Below, piece after piece: positions 21,939 through 29,880 of a stretch of 64,000 nucleotides of DNA. The stretch is taken from assembly GCA_963807735.1 (NCBI GenBank), contig CAWEDI010000019.1:372001-436000 (forward strand). The letters are read 5' to 3'. How positions within the stretch are numbered: position 1 is the stretch's first letter; each line of letters begins with the position of its first letter. Origin of the DNA: Roseiarcus sp963807735. GTDB lineage: Bacteria; Pseudomonadota; Alphaproteobacteria; Rhizobiales; Beijerinckiaceae. The position numbers and the translations under genes are program-made. The notes beneath the pieces are model-generated. The model made no database searches, was not told the DNA's origin, and saw nothing but the letters and a program-made list of their open reading frames with translations.

Positions 21939-22382
21939 CTATCGGCGGCGCCACAGAACCCCGTCGCTCCACTCGATCCGAGCGCCTCCGTCCAGGATAC
22001 GGCCAGTCTTGCGGAAGCAGGCGACGCTATCCGGCGGTCGGAACTCGCCCACGTAGAGGCCGCCGAGTTCGTTCCAGCACCGGGCGACGTCGCCATGGAT
22101 CTCGAGACGCGGATTTGCGTCGGTCGGTCGGCAACCGTAGGCGCAGACGTAGTCGGCGGCGAGCGGCGCCGTCTCGGCCGCATTGGGTTCCGCAGCAAGC
22201 AGATAGATCAAAACGGCGCCCGCCGCCGCGCAGGCGGTGACCTGCGCGATCTTTCTCAGAACGAACGGGCGAGCGCCAGGCGGCTGGCGAGCTTCGTCAG
22301 AGTCTCCGGAAGACGGCAGGAAGGCTGTCGAACACGGGGACGCCAATCCGGCGGGAAGATCGAAGGCCGGCGGCGAATGCAT
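21939..22382 (-). CDS. Small membrane-anchored or exported protein, unknown function
   Basis: 147 residues from the ATG at 22382; a TTG seven codons upstream is an alternative. One hydrophobic segment (about residues 43-60, VTACAAAGAVLIYLLAA) follows a basic stretch, so the C-terminal 80 residues are probably periplasmic. That part has four cysteines (VCAYGCRP, ARCWNEL, VACFRKTG) likely to form disulfides and ends in a compact WSDGVLWRRR. Small cysteine-paired exported proteins of this look occur in Rhizobiales as hypotheticals. I do not know the function. The gene is divergent from the secreted peptidase at 22510. Confidence 0.6.
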   Translation of the reverse strand: MHSPPAFDLPAGLASPCSTAFLPSSGDSDEARQPPGARPFVLRKIAQVTACAAAGAVLIYLLAAEPNAAETAPLAADYVCAYGCRPTDANPRLEIHGDVARCWNELGGLYVGEFRPPDSVACFRKTGRILDGGARIEWSDGVLWRRR

Positions 22383-22509
22383 GAGTTCCCGAATCTTTCG
22401 CAAAATACCTATTCGTCAGAATACTTGATTTCCTTGGTCTAGAGTTAGGCCGATCCCAGCTATTTGACAAAACGTCGATCCGCTAATTAACTACTTTCAG
22501 ACGCAGCAA

Positions 22510-25500
22510 TTGCAGCTGCGACGGGGGGCGGCGTTGGCAAATATCTCCGGATCGCGCGCGGTGTTTATCTTGTTCGCCGGCGTCGCCGGATTTGCGTTGA
22601 CCGCGTCTGCGCAACAGGCGACTCGCCTGGACCCTAGCGGGCCGCTAACGCCGGCGCTGGCGCGCCAACTTGGGCAGAATGTGACCAACCGCGTCATCGT
22701 GCTGATGAAGAACCGACAGGCGGACGCCGACCGCGCGCGCTTGCTGAATGACTTACAGATTGTGAAGCCGAGGCCCGTCAAGACCTTGGCCCTGGTCAGC
22801 GCCTTCGCCGCGACGGTGTCGAACGATGAAATCACCAGACTTAAGGCGAACCCGTCCGTCGGGATGGTGATTGCTGACGCGCCGATCCGAGCCCCTAGAC
22901 ATGCTTCGCATCACTCGAGCGCGAAACTGTCGCCGTTCACCGGCGGCCCTTCCCTGAATGTCATTCCCGGCGCCTGCAGCGCCGGAAGCCCGTTGCTGGA
23001 GCCGGAAGCGCTGCAGACGACAAACACCGACTCCCTGACGCCCAATGCGCAAACCGCACGCTCGCTCGGCTACGACGGCGCCGGCGTGAAGGTCGCCTGG
23101 ATCGCCGACGGGATTGACCCGGGCAATATCAACTTCATCCGTCCGGACGGAAAGTCCGTATTCGACTCTTCGATCGGCGGGGCCTATCAGGATTTCTCCG
23201 GGGATGGCCCAAGCGCGCCGACCAGCGGCGACGAGGCCTTTCTTGACGCGAACGCCGTCGCCGGCCAGGGGCTGAACGTTTACAATGTCGCGTCCTTCAG
23301 CGCCCAGACTTATCCGACGGCTTGCAATATCCGGATCGAGGGCGTCGCGCCCGGCGCGGCTTTGGTGGGCCTCAAGGTTTTCAATAGCTTTGGCAGCGCC
23401 ACGACGTCGAGCTTTCTGCAGGCGATTGATTACGCCGTCCTGACCGCCAGGGTCGACATCATCAACGAGTCCTTCGGCAGCAATGAGTTCCCGGCGCAGT
23501 CGTCCCTTGACGCCATCGCGCAATTTGACGAGGCGGCGGTGGCCGCCGGCGTGACCGTTGTCGTCTCCAGCGGAGATGCGGGCCCCACGGATACGATCGG
23601 CTCGCCCGCCTCCGACCCGGCCGTCATCAGCGTCGGCGCGTCGACGACGTTCCGTTTTTACGCTCAGACCAACTACGCCGCCGCCCGCTATTTTGCGACG
23701 GGCTGGCTCAACGACAACATCAGCTCCTTGAGCTCCGGCGGCTTCACGCAAAACGGCCGCACGATCGACCTCGTAGCGCCCGGCGATCTGGGGTTCGCCT
23801 CTTGCGATGCGAGCGCCAATTTCGACGGCTGCGGCAACTTTCTAGGACAGCTTTCCAATGTCGAGGAAAGCGGCGGCACCAGCCTCTCCTCGCCTTTGAC
23901 GGCCGGCGCGGCGGCCTTGGTGATCCAAGCCTATCGCAAAGGCCATCGCGGCGCTTCGCCGGCGCCGGCGCTCATCAAGCAAATCCTCGCCAGCACCGCC
24001 ACCGACCTCAGCGTTCCCTCGTCCTTACAGGGCGCGGGGCTACTGAACGCCTACAAGGCGGTTGAGGTCGCGCAGTCCACGCTGGCGACGGAGGGCTTGC
24101 AGCCATGCGGCTGCGATGCGCTGCTCTTCTCGACCAATCAACTCGACGCCGTGGCTTTGCCCGGCAGCGTGGTCGACTGGCCGGTGACCGTCACCAATAC
24201 CGGCAACGCGCCGCAAATGGTGAACGTCTATGGACGAACGCAGTCCGCGCCCGAGCATGTGCAAACGGGATCGGTGACGTTGAACGACGGTTCGAGCCCC
24301 CAATTTGTCGGTTACAGCGGCCTCACCAACAATTACGCGACTTTTCAGTTCGCCGTCGCGAACGGAGAAAATCTACTCAGCGCCGCCATCGCCTACCCCG
24401 GCAATCCGCAAAACGGGGGCAACGCGCGCGTTCGGCTGATCTTGATTGATCCGCTGGGGCGTCTTGCGGGGCATTCGTTGCCGCAAGGGGTCGGCAATTT
24501 TGGAAATGTCGAGGTGCGGGCGCCCACGCCGGGCAATTGGACCGGCGTGATCTTCAGCGACATAGCGTCCTATGGCGGAACAAACGGAACCGTGCCGTGG
24601 CAGGTCTCGACCCAGAGGTTCACCGGGTTCGGCCAAGTCACGCCGTCGCAATTTGAGCTCTACCCGGGCCAGAGTAAAAAGCTCAGCTTCGTCGCCACGA
24701 CGCCGCCGACGCCCGGCGACTATTCGGGATCCATTGTCTTCACATCCAATCGCGCAGGCGTGGACGGCTATTTGGGGCCGGAAAGCAACACGATTCCGGT
24801 TTCCCTGCGCAGCCTGGTCAACGTCGCCGGAGGCGGAAACTTCTCCGGCGCCTTGACCGGCGGAAACGGCCGCGCTCCCGGCGAAGGTCAGGCGCAATAT
24901 TTTGAATTCAATGTGGGCTCGGGCGTGACCAACATCGCCGCGAGCGTGAAGCTCACGAACGATCCCCAGGACGCCGTCGGGGCTTATCTGGTGGGCCCGG
25001 ACGGCGTCGCCCGAGGGTTCGGTCAGAACTCCGGGCCAAGCGGCGCCACGCTCGCCCTGGCCGCCTACGTGTTGAATCCGCCCGCGGGTCTATGGACCCT
25101 CGTCCTTGACTTCCCCGGACCCGTGGTCGGCAACGAAGTTTCGCAACCCTTTTCCGGTACGATTCAGTTCAACATGCCGGTCGCCGCCGTAGGCCCCATC
25201 CCCTACGGCGCGGCGCTGCCCGCCGGCGTTCCGTTGACGGTTCCCGTTTCGATCACCAACAACGGCGTGGCGCCAGGACTGTTTTTTATCGACGCGCGCC
25301 TGAATTCGACCGCCACGCAAGCGCTATCGATTGGAAACAGCACGGTTAGCCTGCCGTTATCCGGCGGCGAGCCGTTTTGGCTCGTGCCGACACAGACTTC
25401 GAGCTTGCAGATCTCTGCGTTCGCGTCGATCCCGGTCGAATTCGACTACGGGCCGACCCAAGGCGATCCCGACCTGTTCGGCGCGCCCTCGGGGCCGACT

Positions 25501-25941
25501 ACGGCGGCGGGCGCGTACATTCCGACCGGCGGGACCGCTCAACCGGGACTGTGGTTCGCTGCTCCCACCGATATCGGCCCCTATCCCGTCGGGGCGCCCG
25601 CAGGCACGGCGACAATGAACGTGAGCGTCGTCTCGAAGGCGTTCGACGGCACGGTTACGTCCTCTACCGGCGACTGCTGGCTTCTCGCCCTGAATGTGGC
25701 GGGCGCCTGCTCGCCGGTTTGGATCAACCCGGGCCAAACCCGTGCGATCAATGTGACAATCACCCCCTCAGGCTTGCCGAACACAACGGTGATCGGGAGC
25801 CTTTACGTTGATACGTTTGACTTCAACCTGCCGCCCTATGGGACGGATACCGGCAACGAGCTTGCGGCGATACCGTATTCCTACACGGTCAGGGGCGTAG
25901 GCGGCTGCGTCGTGGCGCAAGGCGGGCGGCCGTCCTGTTGA
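22510..25941 (+). CDS. Secreted subtilisin-like serine peptidase with sedolisin-like active-site residues
   Basis: 1143 residues. The start is probably the TTG at 22510, although an undetected start nearby is possible. A signal peptide follows (AVFILFAGVAGFALTASAQQ). An inhibitor-like propeptide covers about 40-130. The catalytic domain (about 180-520) keeps subtilisin Asp200 (VAWIADGID) and the nucleophile Ser458 in SGGTSLSSP. The usual His of the HGTxVAG motif is absent. The aligned stretch is DEAFLDANAVAG, with Glu242 and Asp246 spaced E-x-x-x-D as in sedolisins (S53). The oxyanion residue is Asp356 (SSGDAG), also sedolisin-like. The remaining 600 residues are beta-rich domains with P-domain-like features. 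The protein is extracellular. The type II secretion genes nearby may be related, but that is inference. Confidence 0.8.
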   Translation: MQLRRGAALANISGSRAVFILFAGVAGFALTASAQQATRLDPSGPLTPALARQLGQNVTNRVIVLMKNRQADADRARLLNDLQIVKPRPVKTLALVSAFAATVSNDEITRLKANPSVGMVIADAPIRAPRHASHHSSAKLSPFTGGPSLNVIPGACSAGSPLLEPEALQTTNTDSLTPNAQTARSLGYDGAGVKVAWIADGIDPGNINFIRPDGKSVFDSSIGGAYQDFSGDGPSAPTSGDEAFLDANAVAGQGLNVYNVASFSAQTYPTACNIRIEGVAPGAALVGLKVFNSFGSATTSSFLQAIDYAVLTARVDIINESFGSNEFPAQSSLDAIAQFDEAAVAAGVTVVVSSGDAGPTDTIGSPASDPAVISVGASTTFRFYAQTNYAAARYFATGWLNDNISSLSSGGFTQNGRTIDLVAPGDLGFASCDASANFDGCGNFLGQLSNVEESGGTSLSSPLTAGAAALVIQAYRKGHRGASPAPALIKQILASTATDLSVPSSLQGAGLLNAYKAVEVAQSTLATEGLQPCGCDALLFSTNQLDAVALPGSVVDWPVTVTNTGNAPQMVNVYGRTQSAPEHVQTGSVTLNDGSSPQFVGYSGLTNNYATFQFAVANGENLLSAAIAYPGNPQNGGNARVRLILIDPLGRLAGHSLPQGVGNFGNVEVRAPTPGNWTGVIFSDIASYGGTNGTVPWQVSTQRFTGFGQVTPSQFELYPGQSKKLSFVATTPPTPGDYSGSIVFTSNRAGVDGYLGPESNTIPVSLRSLVNVAGGGNFSGALTGGNGRAPGEGQAQYFEFNVGSGVTNIAASVKLTNDPQDAVGAYLVGPDGVARGFGQNSGPSGATLALAAYVLNPPAGLWTLVLDFPGPVVGNEVSQPFSGTIQFNMPVAAVGPIPYGAALPAGVPLTVPVSITNNGVAPGLFFIDARLNSTATQALSIGNSTVSLPLSGGEPFWLVPTQTSSLQISAFASIPVEFDYGPTQGDPDLFGAPSGPTTAAGAYIPTGGTAQPGLWFAAPTDIGPYPVGAPAGTATMNVSVVSKAFDGTVTSSTGDCWLLALNVAGACSPVWINPGQTRAINVTITPSGLPNTTVIGSLYVDTFDFNLPPYGTDTGNELAAIPYSYTVRGVGGCVVAQGGRPSC

Positions 25942-25955
25942 CGAGTGGCGTGAAC

Positions 25956-26119
25956 TAGAGTGGTTACCGATCGAGTTGTACCGCCGTCATGGCGAGCGAA
26001 GCGAAGACATCCACGCCTCCGCCGAGCCGAGCTTCACCGACTAGCCTACGATCTCGGCGCGCTGGATTGCTTCGCTTCGCTCGCAATGACGGGCCGATTC
26101 TGTCTGATCGGTATCTGCT
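25956..26119. repeat. 167-bp palindromic repeat, copy B, interrupted by IS110 copy 1
   Basis: This is the same unit as at 5746, beginning TAGAG and carrying both GCGAGCGAAGCGAAG-type arms (one arm has a mismatch). It stops at CTGCT (26119), where the IS110 element begins. The missing three bases CTA are found right after the IS core CT, at 27293-27295. Rejoining the two sides gives 167 bp, the length of the empty copy A. Confidence 0.88.
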
Positions 26120-26156
26120 TGTCTTATGACTTTCCACGCCGAAGGGCGGAAAAGGA

Positions 26157-26320
26157 GCCGCTGGGAGAGGGCGGCAGCCCTCTCGTCAGCGGCGAGGGTC
26201 GGATCGCGATACTGCGGACCGTTTGACGGGTCGAGCTAGAGTTGGATCGCCCTCGTCTTTTCCTGATGGCCTGCACGGATACCCGCGGGAAAGCCGCGAA
26301 TGACAAGCAGAGGCGCGGAA
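26157..26320 (+). ncRNA. Candidate bridge (seek) RNA of IS110 copy 1
   Basis: The stretch between left end and transposase folds by eye into three parts. A 5' hairpin (26157-26193) has arms GCCGCTG/CAGCGGC and GAGAGGGC/GCCCTCTC with a GGCA loop. A first internal loop is closed by GAGGG (26194-26198) with CCCTC (26250-26254). A second is closed by CCTGC with GCAG and contains the hairpin CGCGG-GAAAG-CCGCG. The second loop carries ACGGATAC (26275-26282), identical to the element's right end plus the first core base, and GACAAG (26302-26307), complementary to core plus left end (CTTGTC). The first loop has CTAGAG (26236-26241), complementary to CTCTAG of the target, and GATACTGC, which matches the left target GTATCTGC at 5 of 8 bases. 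This is the layout of IS621-type bridge RNAs. The RNA ends are estimates. Confidence 0.72.
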
Positions 26321-26323
26321 AAG

Positions 26324-27202
26324 ATGAACGATGATACCATTGGCGTCGACGTTTCGAAAGACTGCCTCGACGCGCATAGGTTGGCCGACGGCGCAAGCCG
26401 CCGCTTCGCCAATGACAAAGCCGGACACAAGGCGCTCTTGCGGTGGTGCGCCGAGAAGCCGTTGGAGCGGGTCGTCTTCGAGCCGACCGGTCCCTATCAT
26501 CGCACGTTCGAGCGCGCGCTCGCAGAGGCCGGCGTTCCCTTCGCCAAGGTCAATCCCCGCCAGGCGCGCCGCTTCGCCGAGGCGACCGGCAAGCTCGCGA
26601 AAACGGATCGCTTGGACGCAGCGATGCTGGCGCGGATGGGCTCCTTGCTTCAGTTGCCAGTCCGGCCGCCTCGCAGCGAAATCATCCTTGAACTGAAAGA
26701 GCTTCATCTCGCGCGCGAGGCCCTCGTCAAGGACCGGACGGCGGCCAAGAACCGGGGAAAGGTTCTGGTCTTGGCGCTGCTGAAACGCCACAACGCCCAG
26801 CGTCTCGACCAGATCGAACGTCAAATCGCGGCTGTCGAAGCCGCCATGCGTGACATCGTCAACGCGGACCCCGACCTTTCCCAACGCTTCGCCATTCTGA
26901 CCAGCATTCCCGGCGTTTCCGCCATTACCGCTTTCGCTCTCCTCGTGGAGATGCCCGAACTCGGCACGCTGGAGGCCGGCGAGGCCGCTAGTCTCGCGGG
27001 CCTAGCGCCTATCGCGCGGCAATCAGGCCGCTGGACGGGCCGCTCGTTCATTAACCCGGACTTGAAGGCCAAGTATCAGCAGCTCGTCGACAGCGGAAAA
27101 CCGGCCAAGGTCGCCATCGCCGCCATCATGCGAAAGCTCATCGTCCTCGCCAACGCGCTGCTCAAAGCCAATCGCCATTGGCAGCCAAGACTCGCCGCCT
27201 AA
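26324..27202 (+). CDS. IS110-family transposase (RuvC-like DEDD recombinase), internally deleted
   Basis: 292 residues from the ATG at 26324, preceded by GGCGCGGAAAAG. An ATG at 26300 in the same frame would overlap the candidate bridge RNA and is less likely. The RuvC-like domain has the DEDD set Asp9 (GVDVSKD), Glu53 (VVFEPTGPYH), Asp95 and Asp98 (KTDRLDA). The C-terminal Tnp domain has SIPGVSAITA and Ser224 in RQSGRWTGRSF. Compared with the 313-residue copy at 61860, it lacks 21 residues right after SFI at 27052/27053. That segment is the RGGRAGLRQALYMPALVAM block conserved in the family. The protein is therefore probably inactive, although the frame is kept. Confidence 0.9.
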   Translation: MNDDTIGVDVSKDCLDAHRLADGASRRFANDKAGHKALLRWCAEKPLERVVFEPTGPYHRTFERALAEAGVPFAKVNPRQARRFAEATGKLAKTDRLDAAMLARMGSLLQLPVRPPRSEIILELKELHLAREALVKDRTAAKNRGKVLVLALLKRHNAQRLDQIERQIAAVEAAMRDIVNADPDLSQRFAILTSIPGVSAITAFALLVEMPELGTLEAGEAASLAGLAPIARQSGRWTGRSFINPDLKAKYQQLVDSGKPAKVAIAAIMRKLIVLANALLKANRHWQPRLAA

Positions 27203-27292
27203 CCGCCGTGGGGCGCGCACAGCGAAGGCCGTAGGCCGAAGCGCAGCATGCCCCACGGCGCCTCAAATTCCCCCTTGTCCAAAACGGATACT

Positions 27293-27545
27293 CTAGGTCT
27301 GGCGCCAGTACCGCCGCCAGATTGAGAAAGGCGTCGGCGAAATATCTCGAGATCCAGATTGCCGCAATCATGCGCCATCAGGCCCTTGAGATAGCATACG
27401 CGATGTCCGACTGGCCGGCCTGGCCCACGCGCGTGCAGCGGCACGCGCGCGATGGGTATTTCACGAATGAGGAGTTCGCCCACCGACAGGCGCTTACGCA
27501 TCAATCAACCCTGAGCGCCCTTAGTCGACAGGTACGACGCCGAAC
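27293..27545 (-). pseudogene. Remnant downstream of gspK, cut by IS110 (possible gspL start)
   Basis: A type II secretion operon continues after gspK with gspL. Here only 253 bp remain before the IS110 right end. A short minus-strand frame from ATG 27371 reads IWISRYFADAFLNLAAVLAP and then runs into the IS. It has the amphipathic look of a GspL N-terminus, but that is too little for a firm call. Another frame from 27504 is not recognisable. No gspL or gspM sequence appears on the far side of the IS, so the rest is gone rather than displaced. Confidence 0.3.
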
Positions 27546-28553
27546 TCAGCGATAGGAATCCCACGCCAGCGGGGTTGGTCCGCCAAGATCGTCGCGCCAA
27601 GACAGAATGTCGTAAGGCTCCTCGCCTCCGTCGCGAAGACGAATGACAACCTCGGCGTGAACACGCCGGCCATCGCCGAACTTGACCTCGATGCTGGACC
27701 TGATCGCCTTGGAGCTGTTCGCCGTCGCTCGCCTTCTCGTCGGGCCCAAGAGAGACAGCAGCGTTTCTCTATCATTGGGCGTTTGCGCCCGCGCCTTCAG
27801 AATCGCGGTCTCGATCTCGGGCGTCATTCCGGGCAAGGCGGACAGAATCACGGGATCTGCGCTTGCGGCGTCAATTTCGGGACGACCGCTGAAGACTGTC
27901 AAAAACGGAAGGGCGCGCTCGACCACGGGCATGGGTAGCCCGAGCAGAAGACCAAGCTCCAGGCAGTTGTCGAATGGGGCTTCACGGGGCGGATAAGACA
28001 ATCCGGATTTGATGTAGAGCCTTGCCTCATTGTCTCCCGTATCGGAACTGGGCTTGGTCCGCCAGCCGACGATGCGATCCGCATAGGTCTGCGCGTGGTC
28101 GGAATCGACCCCGATCGCCATGAACAGCCCGGTAAGCAGATCCGGGGGCGCCGCATTGAGATCGATCCTTGCCGCTTCAGAACGAAATCGCACCTCAACG
28201 TTTATGCGACCGATCCCAAAGGTGAACGTCCCCTGAGAGGCTCGCGCTGCTTCGGGTACGGAAAGCTGCGCGAAAGCCAGCATTTCGACCCCAGCCCGGA
28301 TGGAGGCGTCGGCCTGGACGCTATCGTCCAATACGTGGGCGGCGCGATCGGTCTGGATTGTGTAAACGGAATACGCCGAGGCGACCGCCGCCAAAGCGGC
28401 CAATATCAAAAGAACGGCGATCAGGACGAATCCGGCCTCGTCGCGCCCTTGCGATGTGCAGCATGAGTTCGGCGCGCCGCGCATCATGGGTTGGTCTGAT
28501 TTCGCCAAGCGAGCATTTGATTTGTCACAGTCGGGGTCGGGTCGCGTTCGCAT
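27546..28553 (-). CDS. gspK: Type II secretion minor pseudopilin GspK
   Basis: 335 residues. The prepilin leader ends at DEAG followed by FVLIAVLLILAALAAVASAY, so processing is expected at Gly-Phe. GspK lacks the usual Glu5, and here position 5 is Ala. The soluble part has the GspK signature: ARIDLNAAPPDLLTGLF (the helix-hairpin-helix-like SAM region), YADRIVGWRTKP, and LPFLTVFSGRPEIDAASA. GspK caps the pseudopilus with GspI and GspJ. The start at 28553 is 16 bp after the gspJ stop; ATGs at 28487 and 28484 would shorten the leader. This is the last intact gene of a broken gsp operon. Confidence 0.88.
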   Translation of the reverse strand: MRTRPDPDCDKSNARLAKSDQPMMRGAPNSCCTSQGRDEAGFVLIAVLLILAALAAVASAYSVYTIQTDRAAHVLDDSVQADASIRAGVEMLAFAQLSVPEAARASQGTFTFGIGRINVEVRFRSEAARIDLNAAPPDLLTGLFMAIGVDSDHAQTYADRIVGWRTKPSSDTGDNEARLYIKSGLSYPPREAPFDNCLELGLLLGLPMPVVERALPFLTVFSGRPEIDAASADPVILSALPGMTPEIETAILKARAQTPNDRETLLSLLGPTRRRATANSSKAIRSSIEVKFGDGRRVHAEVVIRLRDGGEEPYDILSWRDDLGGPTPLAWDSYR

Positions 28554-28569
28554 CGCTCGCCCGAATCCA

Positions 28570-29190
28570 TCAATCAGGGGCGCCGCGCGCCGTATGCTTC
28601 AGGCGAATGACCATTGACACCGGCTGACGATGACCAGAACCATCAGCGATAGTCACGCGAATAACGTCAGGCAGCCGGTCTTGGTTTTTCCAATCTTGCG
28701 CCCACACCCGCGCCGGATCCGCATATACGAAAGTGACCTGATATGGCGCCCCCATTATAGCCACGGGGTCGGTGAATACGATGGGCTTCGCAGGTCCACC
28801 GTGCGCGATGGGCGCAAACGACGCTCGGGTTCGGATAAGCGAAGGGCCCGCTTCGTCCGAGGTCGCCGCGATGCGGACGATTTCAAGCTGCGGCCGGGCG
28901 TTTGGACCAATTGCGGACCGCACGAAGACGACGGAGGAGTGATCGCCTTCGAACAACGGACCCGGCGCGCCGCCCGAAGGGGTCACATATTCGGCCTCGG
29001 AAATGTCTTCTAGAAGACGCTCGAGTCCGAGGCCAACGAGATCAGCCTGTTGCAGATCGGTAAATCCGTGACGCCAGTTTGGCAGCCACAGTCCGGTAAT
29101 TAAACCGAGCGCGAGAACGATCGTGGAGGTCAAAGCAAGCGCCGCCAACATTTCCAGCAGGGAGAAACCTTCGGTCCCCGAACGATTCAC
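28570..29190 (-). CDS. gspJ: Type II secretion minor pseudopilin GspJ
   Basis: 206 residues. The prepilin leader is followed by the type IV methylation motif GFSLLEMLAALALTSTIVLALG, with Glu at position 5 after the cleavage site. The soluble domain has the GspJ pattern (LERLLEDISEAEYVTPSGG, PLFEGDHSSVVFVRSA, QVTFVYADPARVWAQDW). The start overlaps the gspI stop by ATGA, so translation is coupled. GspJ forms the pseudopilus tip with GspI and GspK in the inner membrane and periplasm. Confidence 0.87.
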   Translation of the reverse strand: MNRSGTEGFSLLEMLAALALTSTIVLALGLITGLWLPNWRHGFTDLQQADLVGLGLERLLEDISEAEYVTPSGGAPGPLFEGDHSSVVFVRSAIGPNARPQLEIVRIAATSDEAGPSLIRTRASFAPIAHGGPAKPIVFTDPVAIMGAPYQVTFVYADPARVWAQDWKNQDRLPDVIRVTIADGSGHRQPVSMVIRLKHTARGAPD

Positions 29191-29579
29191 TGAGGCCGAT
29201 TCCGTCGCAAACGAATTGTGTCGATCTCAATTGTTGCGCCGGAAGGAGAGCGCACCAGCAACGCCAAGCCTTGCGGCGCCCACGCAGCCGATCGTTCGCG
29301 ATCGGTCGTGCCGATGGGGGTACTGTCAATGCGCCATCGGTATTCGCCGAGGACCCCGGTGGAGCTTCCGAAAGGGAACGCATCGCGACTCGGAAGACCG
29401 GCCAAAATGGTTTGCGCGGTTGAAACCAGCGCGAGATGCTGCCTGGCGTCGCGGCTGGAGCGCAGACTGCCGTTCGCGAGCGCGCCAATCGCGGCCAATA
29501 CCGCCGTCAGGACGGCGAGCGCGGCCAACACCTCCACGAGAGTGAATCCGGCGCTTCTATCTCCCTCCGATCCCCACAA
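29187..29579 (-). CDS. gspI: Type II secretion minor pseudopilin GspI
   Basis: 130 residues from a TTG start at 29579, which lies inside the end of the gspH remnant. The methylation motif is GFTLVEVLAALAVLTAVLAAIG. The soluble part is short, with SSRDARQHLALVSTAQTILAGLPSR and EYRWRIDSTPI typical of GspI. It would nucleate the pseudopilus tip. The gene order H-I-J-K is conserved, and overlaps with both neighbours show operon organisation. No secretin, ATPase or GspF/G gene is present in the window, so the tip proteins may be orphans. Confidence 0.87.
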   Translation of the reverse strand: MWGSEGDRSAGFTLVEVLAALAVLTAVLAAIGALANGSLRSSRDARQHLALVSTAQTILAGLPSRDAFPFGSSTGVLGEYRWRIDSTPIGTTDRERSAAWAPQGLALLVRSPSGATIEIDTIRLRRNRPQ

Positions 29580-29880
29580 TCTCGACGCCTTCCGTCAGCC
29601 AGTTGACCGGTATCTGATAACTGAAGCCTAGCCGAGAGATCGGGATCACGCCACCACAAGGGGCGCCGCCTGGAAAGAATTCCATCGTTGATCCGACAAT
29701 CCGGCCGGCAAAGCGTCGAGCGATAACGGCGTTGAAGGTAACATCTGCGGCCAGCCAGACGAAGCCGAGAGGTTGCAGTCGGAATGACGGGGAGTCCAAG
29801 CGCAGCAGGCAGCGCGGCAATCGCAAGCGTGCACACGACCTTTATCAGCGGAACACACGCCTCGCGATTTTCTGGGCCTA
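29557..29880 (-). pseudogene. gspH pseudogene (degenerate minor pseudopilin)
   Basis: The C-terminal half reads clearly as GspH: DVTFNAVIARRF, STMEFFPGGAPCGGVIPISR and IPVNWLTEGVEIV, ending at 29557. The N-terminal helix survives in another frame upstream (VVCTLAIAALPAALGLPVIPTATSRLRL, near 29850). The middle of the gene is missing: the helix passes almost directly into the C-terminal strands. The prepilin cleavage motif GFTLIE has become eroded. It has therefore suffered a frameshift, an internal deletion and point decay. Together with the IS110 cut past gspK, the operon is broken on both sides. Confidence 0.65.

Larger units (their letters stand above)
26120..27290 (+). mobile_element. IS110-family insertion sequence, copy 1 (internally deleted)
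   Basis: The ends were set by comparing this copy with the one at 61656 and with the empty repeat at 5746. The element starts TGTCTTATGAC and ends AAAACGGATA. It is flanked on each side by the dinucleotide CT (26118-26119 and 27291-27292). IS110 elements lack terminal inverted repeats, and none is seen. This copy is 1171 bp; the other is 1234 bp. The whole difference is a 63-bp deletion inside the transposase. Outside that gap the two copies are nearly identical, so the duplication is recent. The element sits in copy B of the 167-bp repeat, and its right flank cuts the end of the gsp operon. Confidence 0.9.

Noticed and set aside
26300..26323. ATG at 26300 as transposase start
   Set aside because: It would put the donor-guide segment of the candidate bridge RNA inside the gene; ATG 26324 has its own ribosome site and a family-typical N-terminus.
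26186..26884. 232-residue minus-strand frame inside IS110, repeated in copy 2
   Set aside because: Its repetition only reflects the IS duplication; it is antisense to the transposase and bridge RNA region and lacks any motif.
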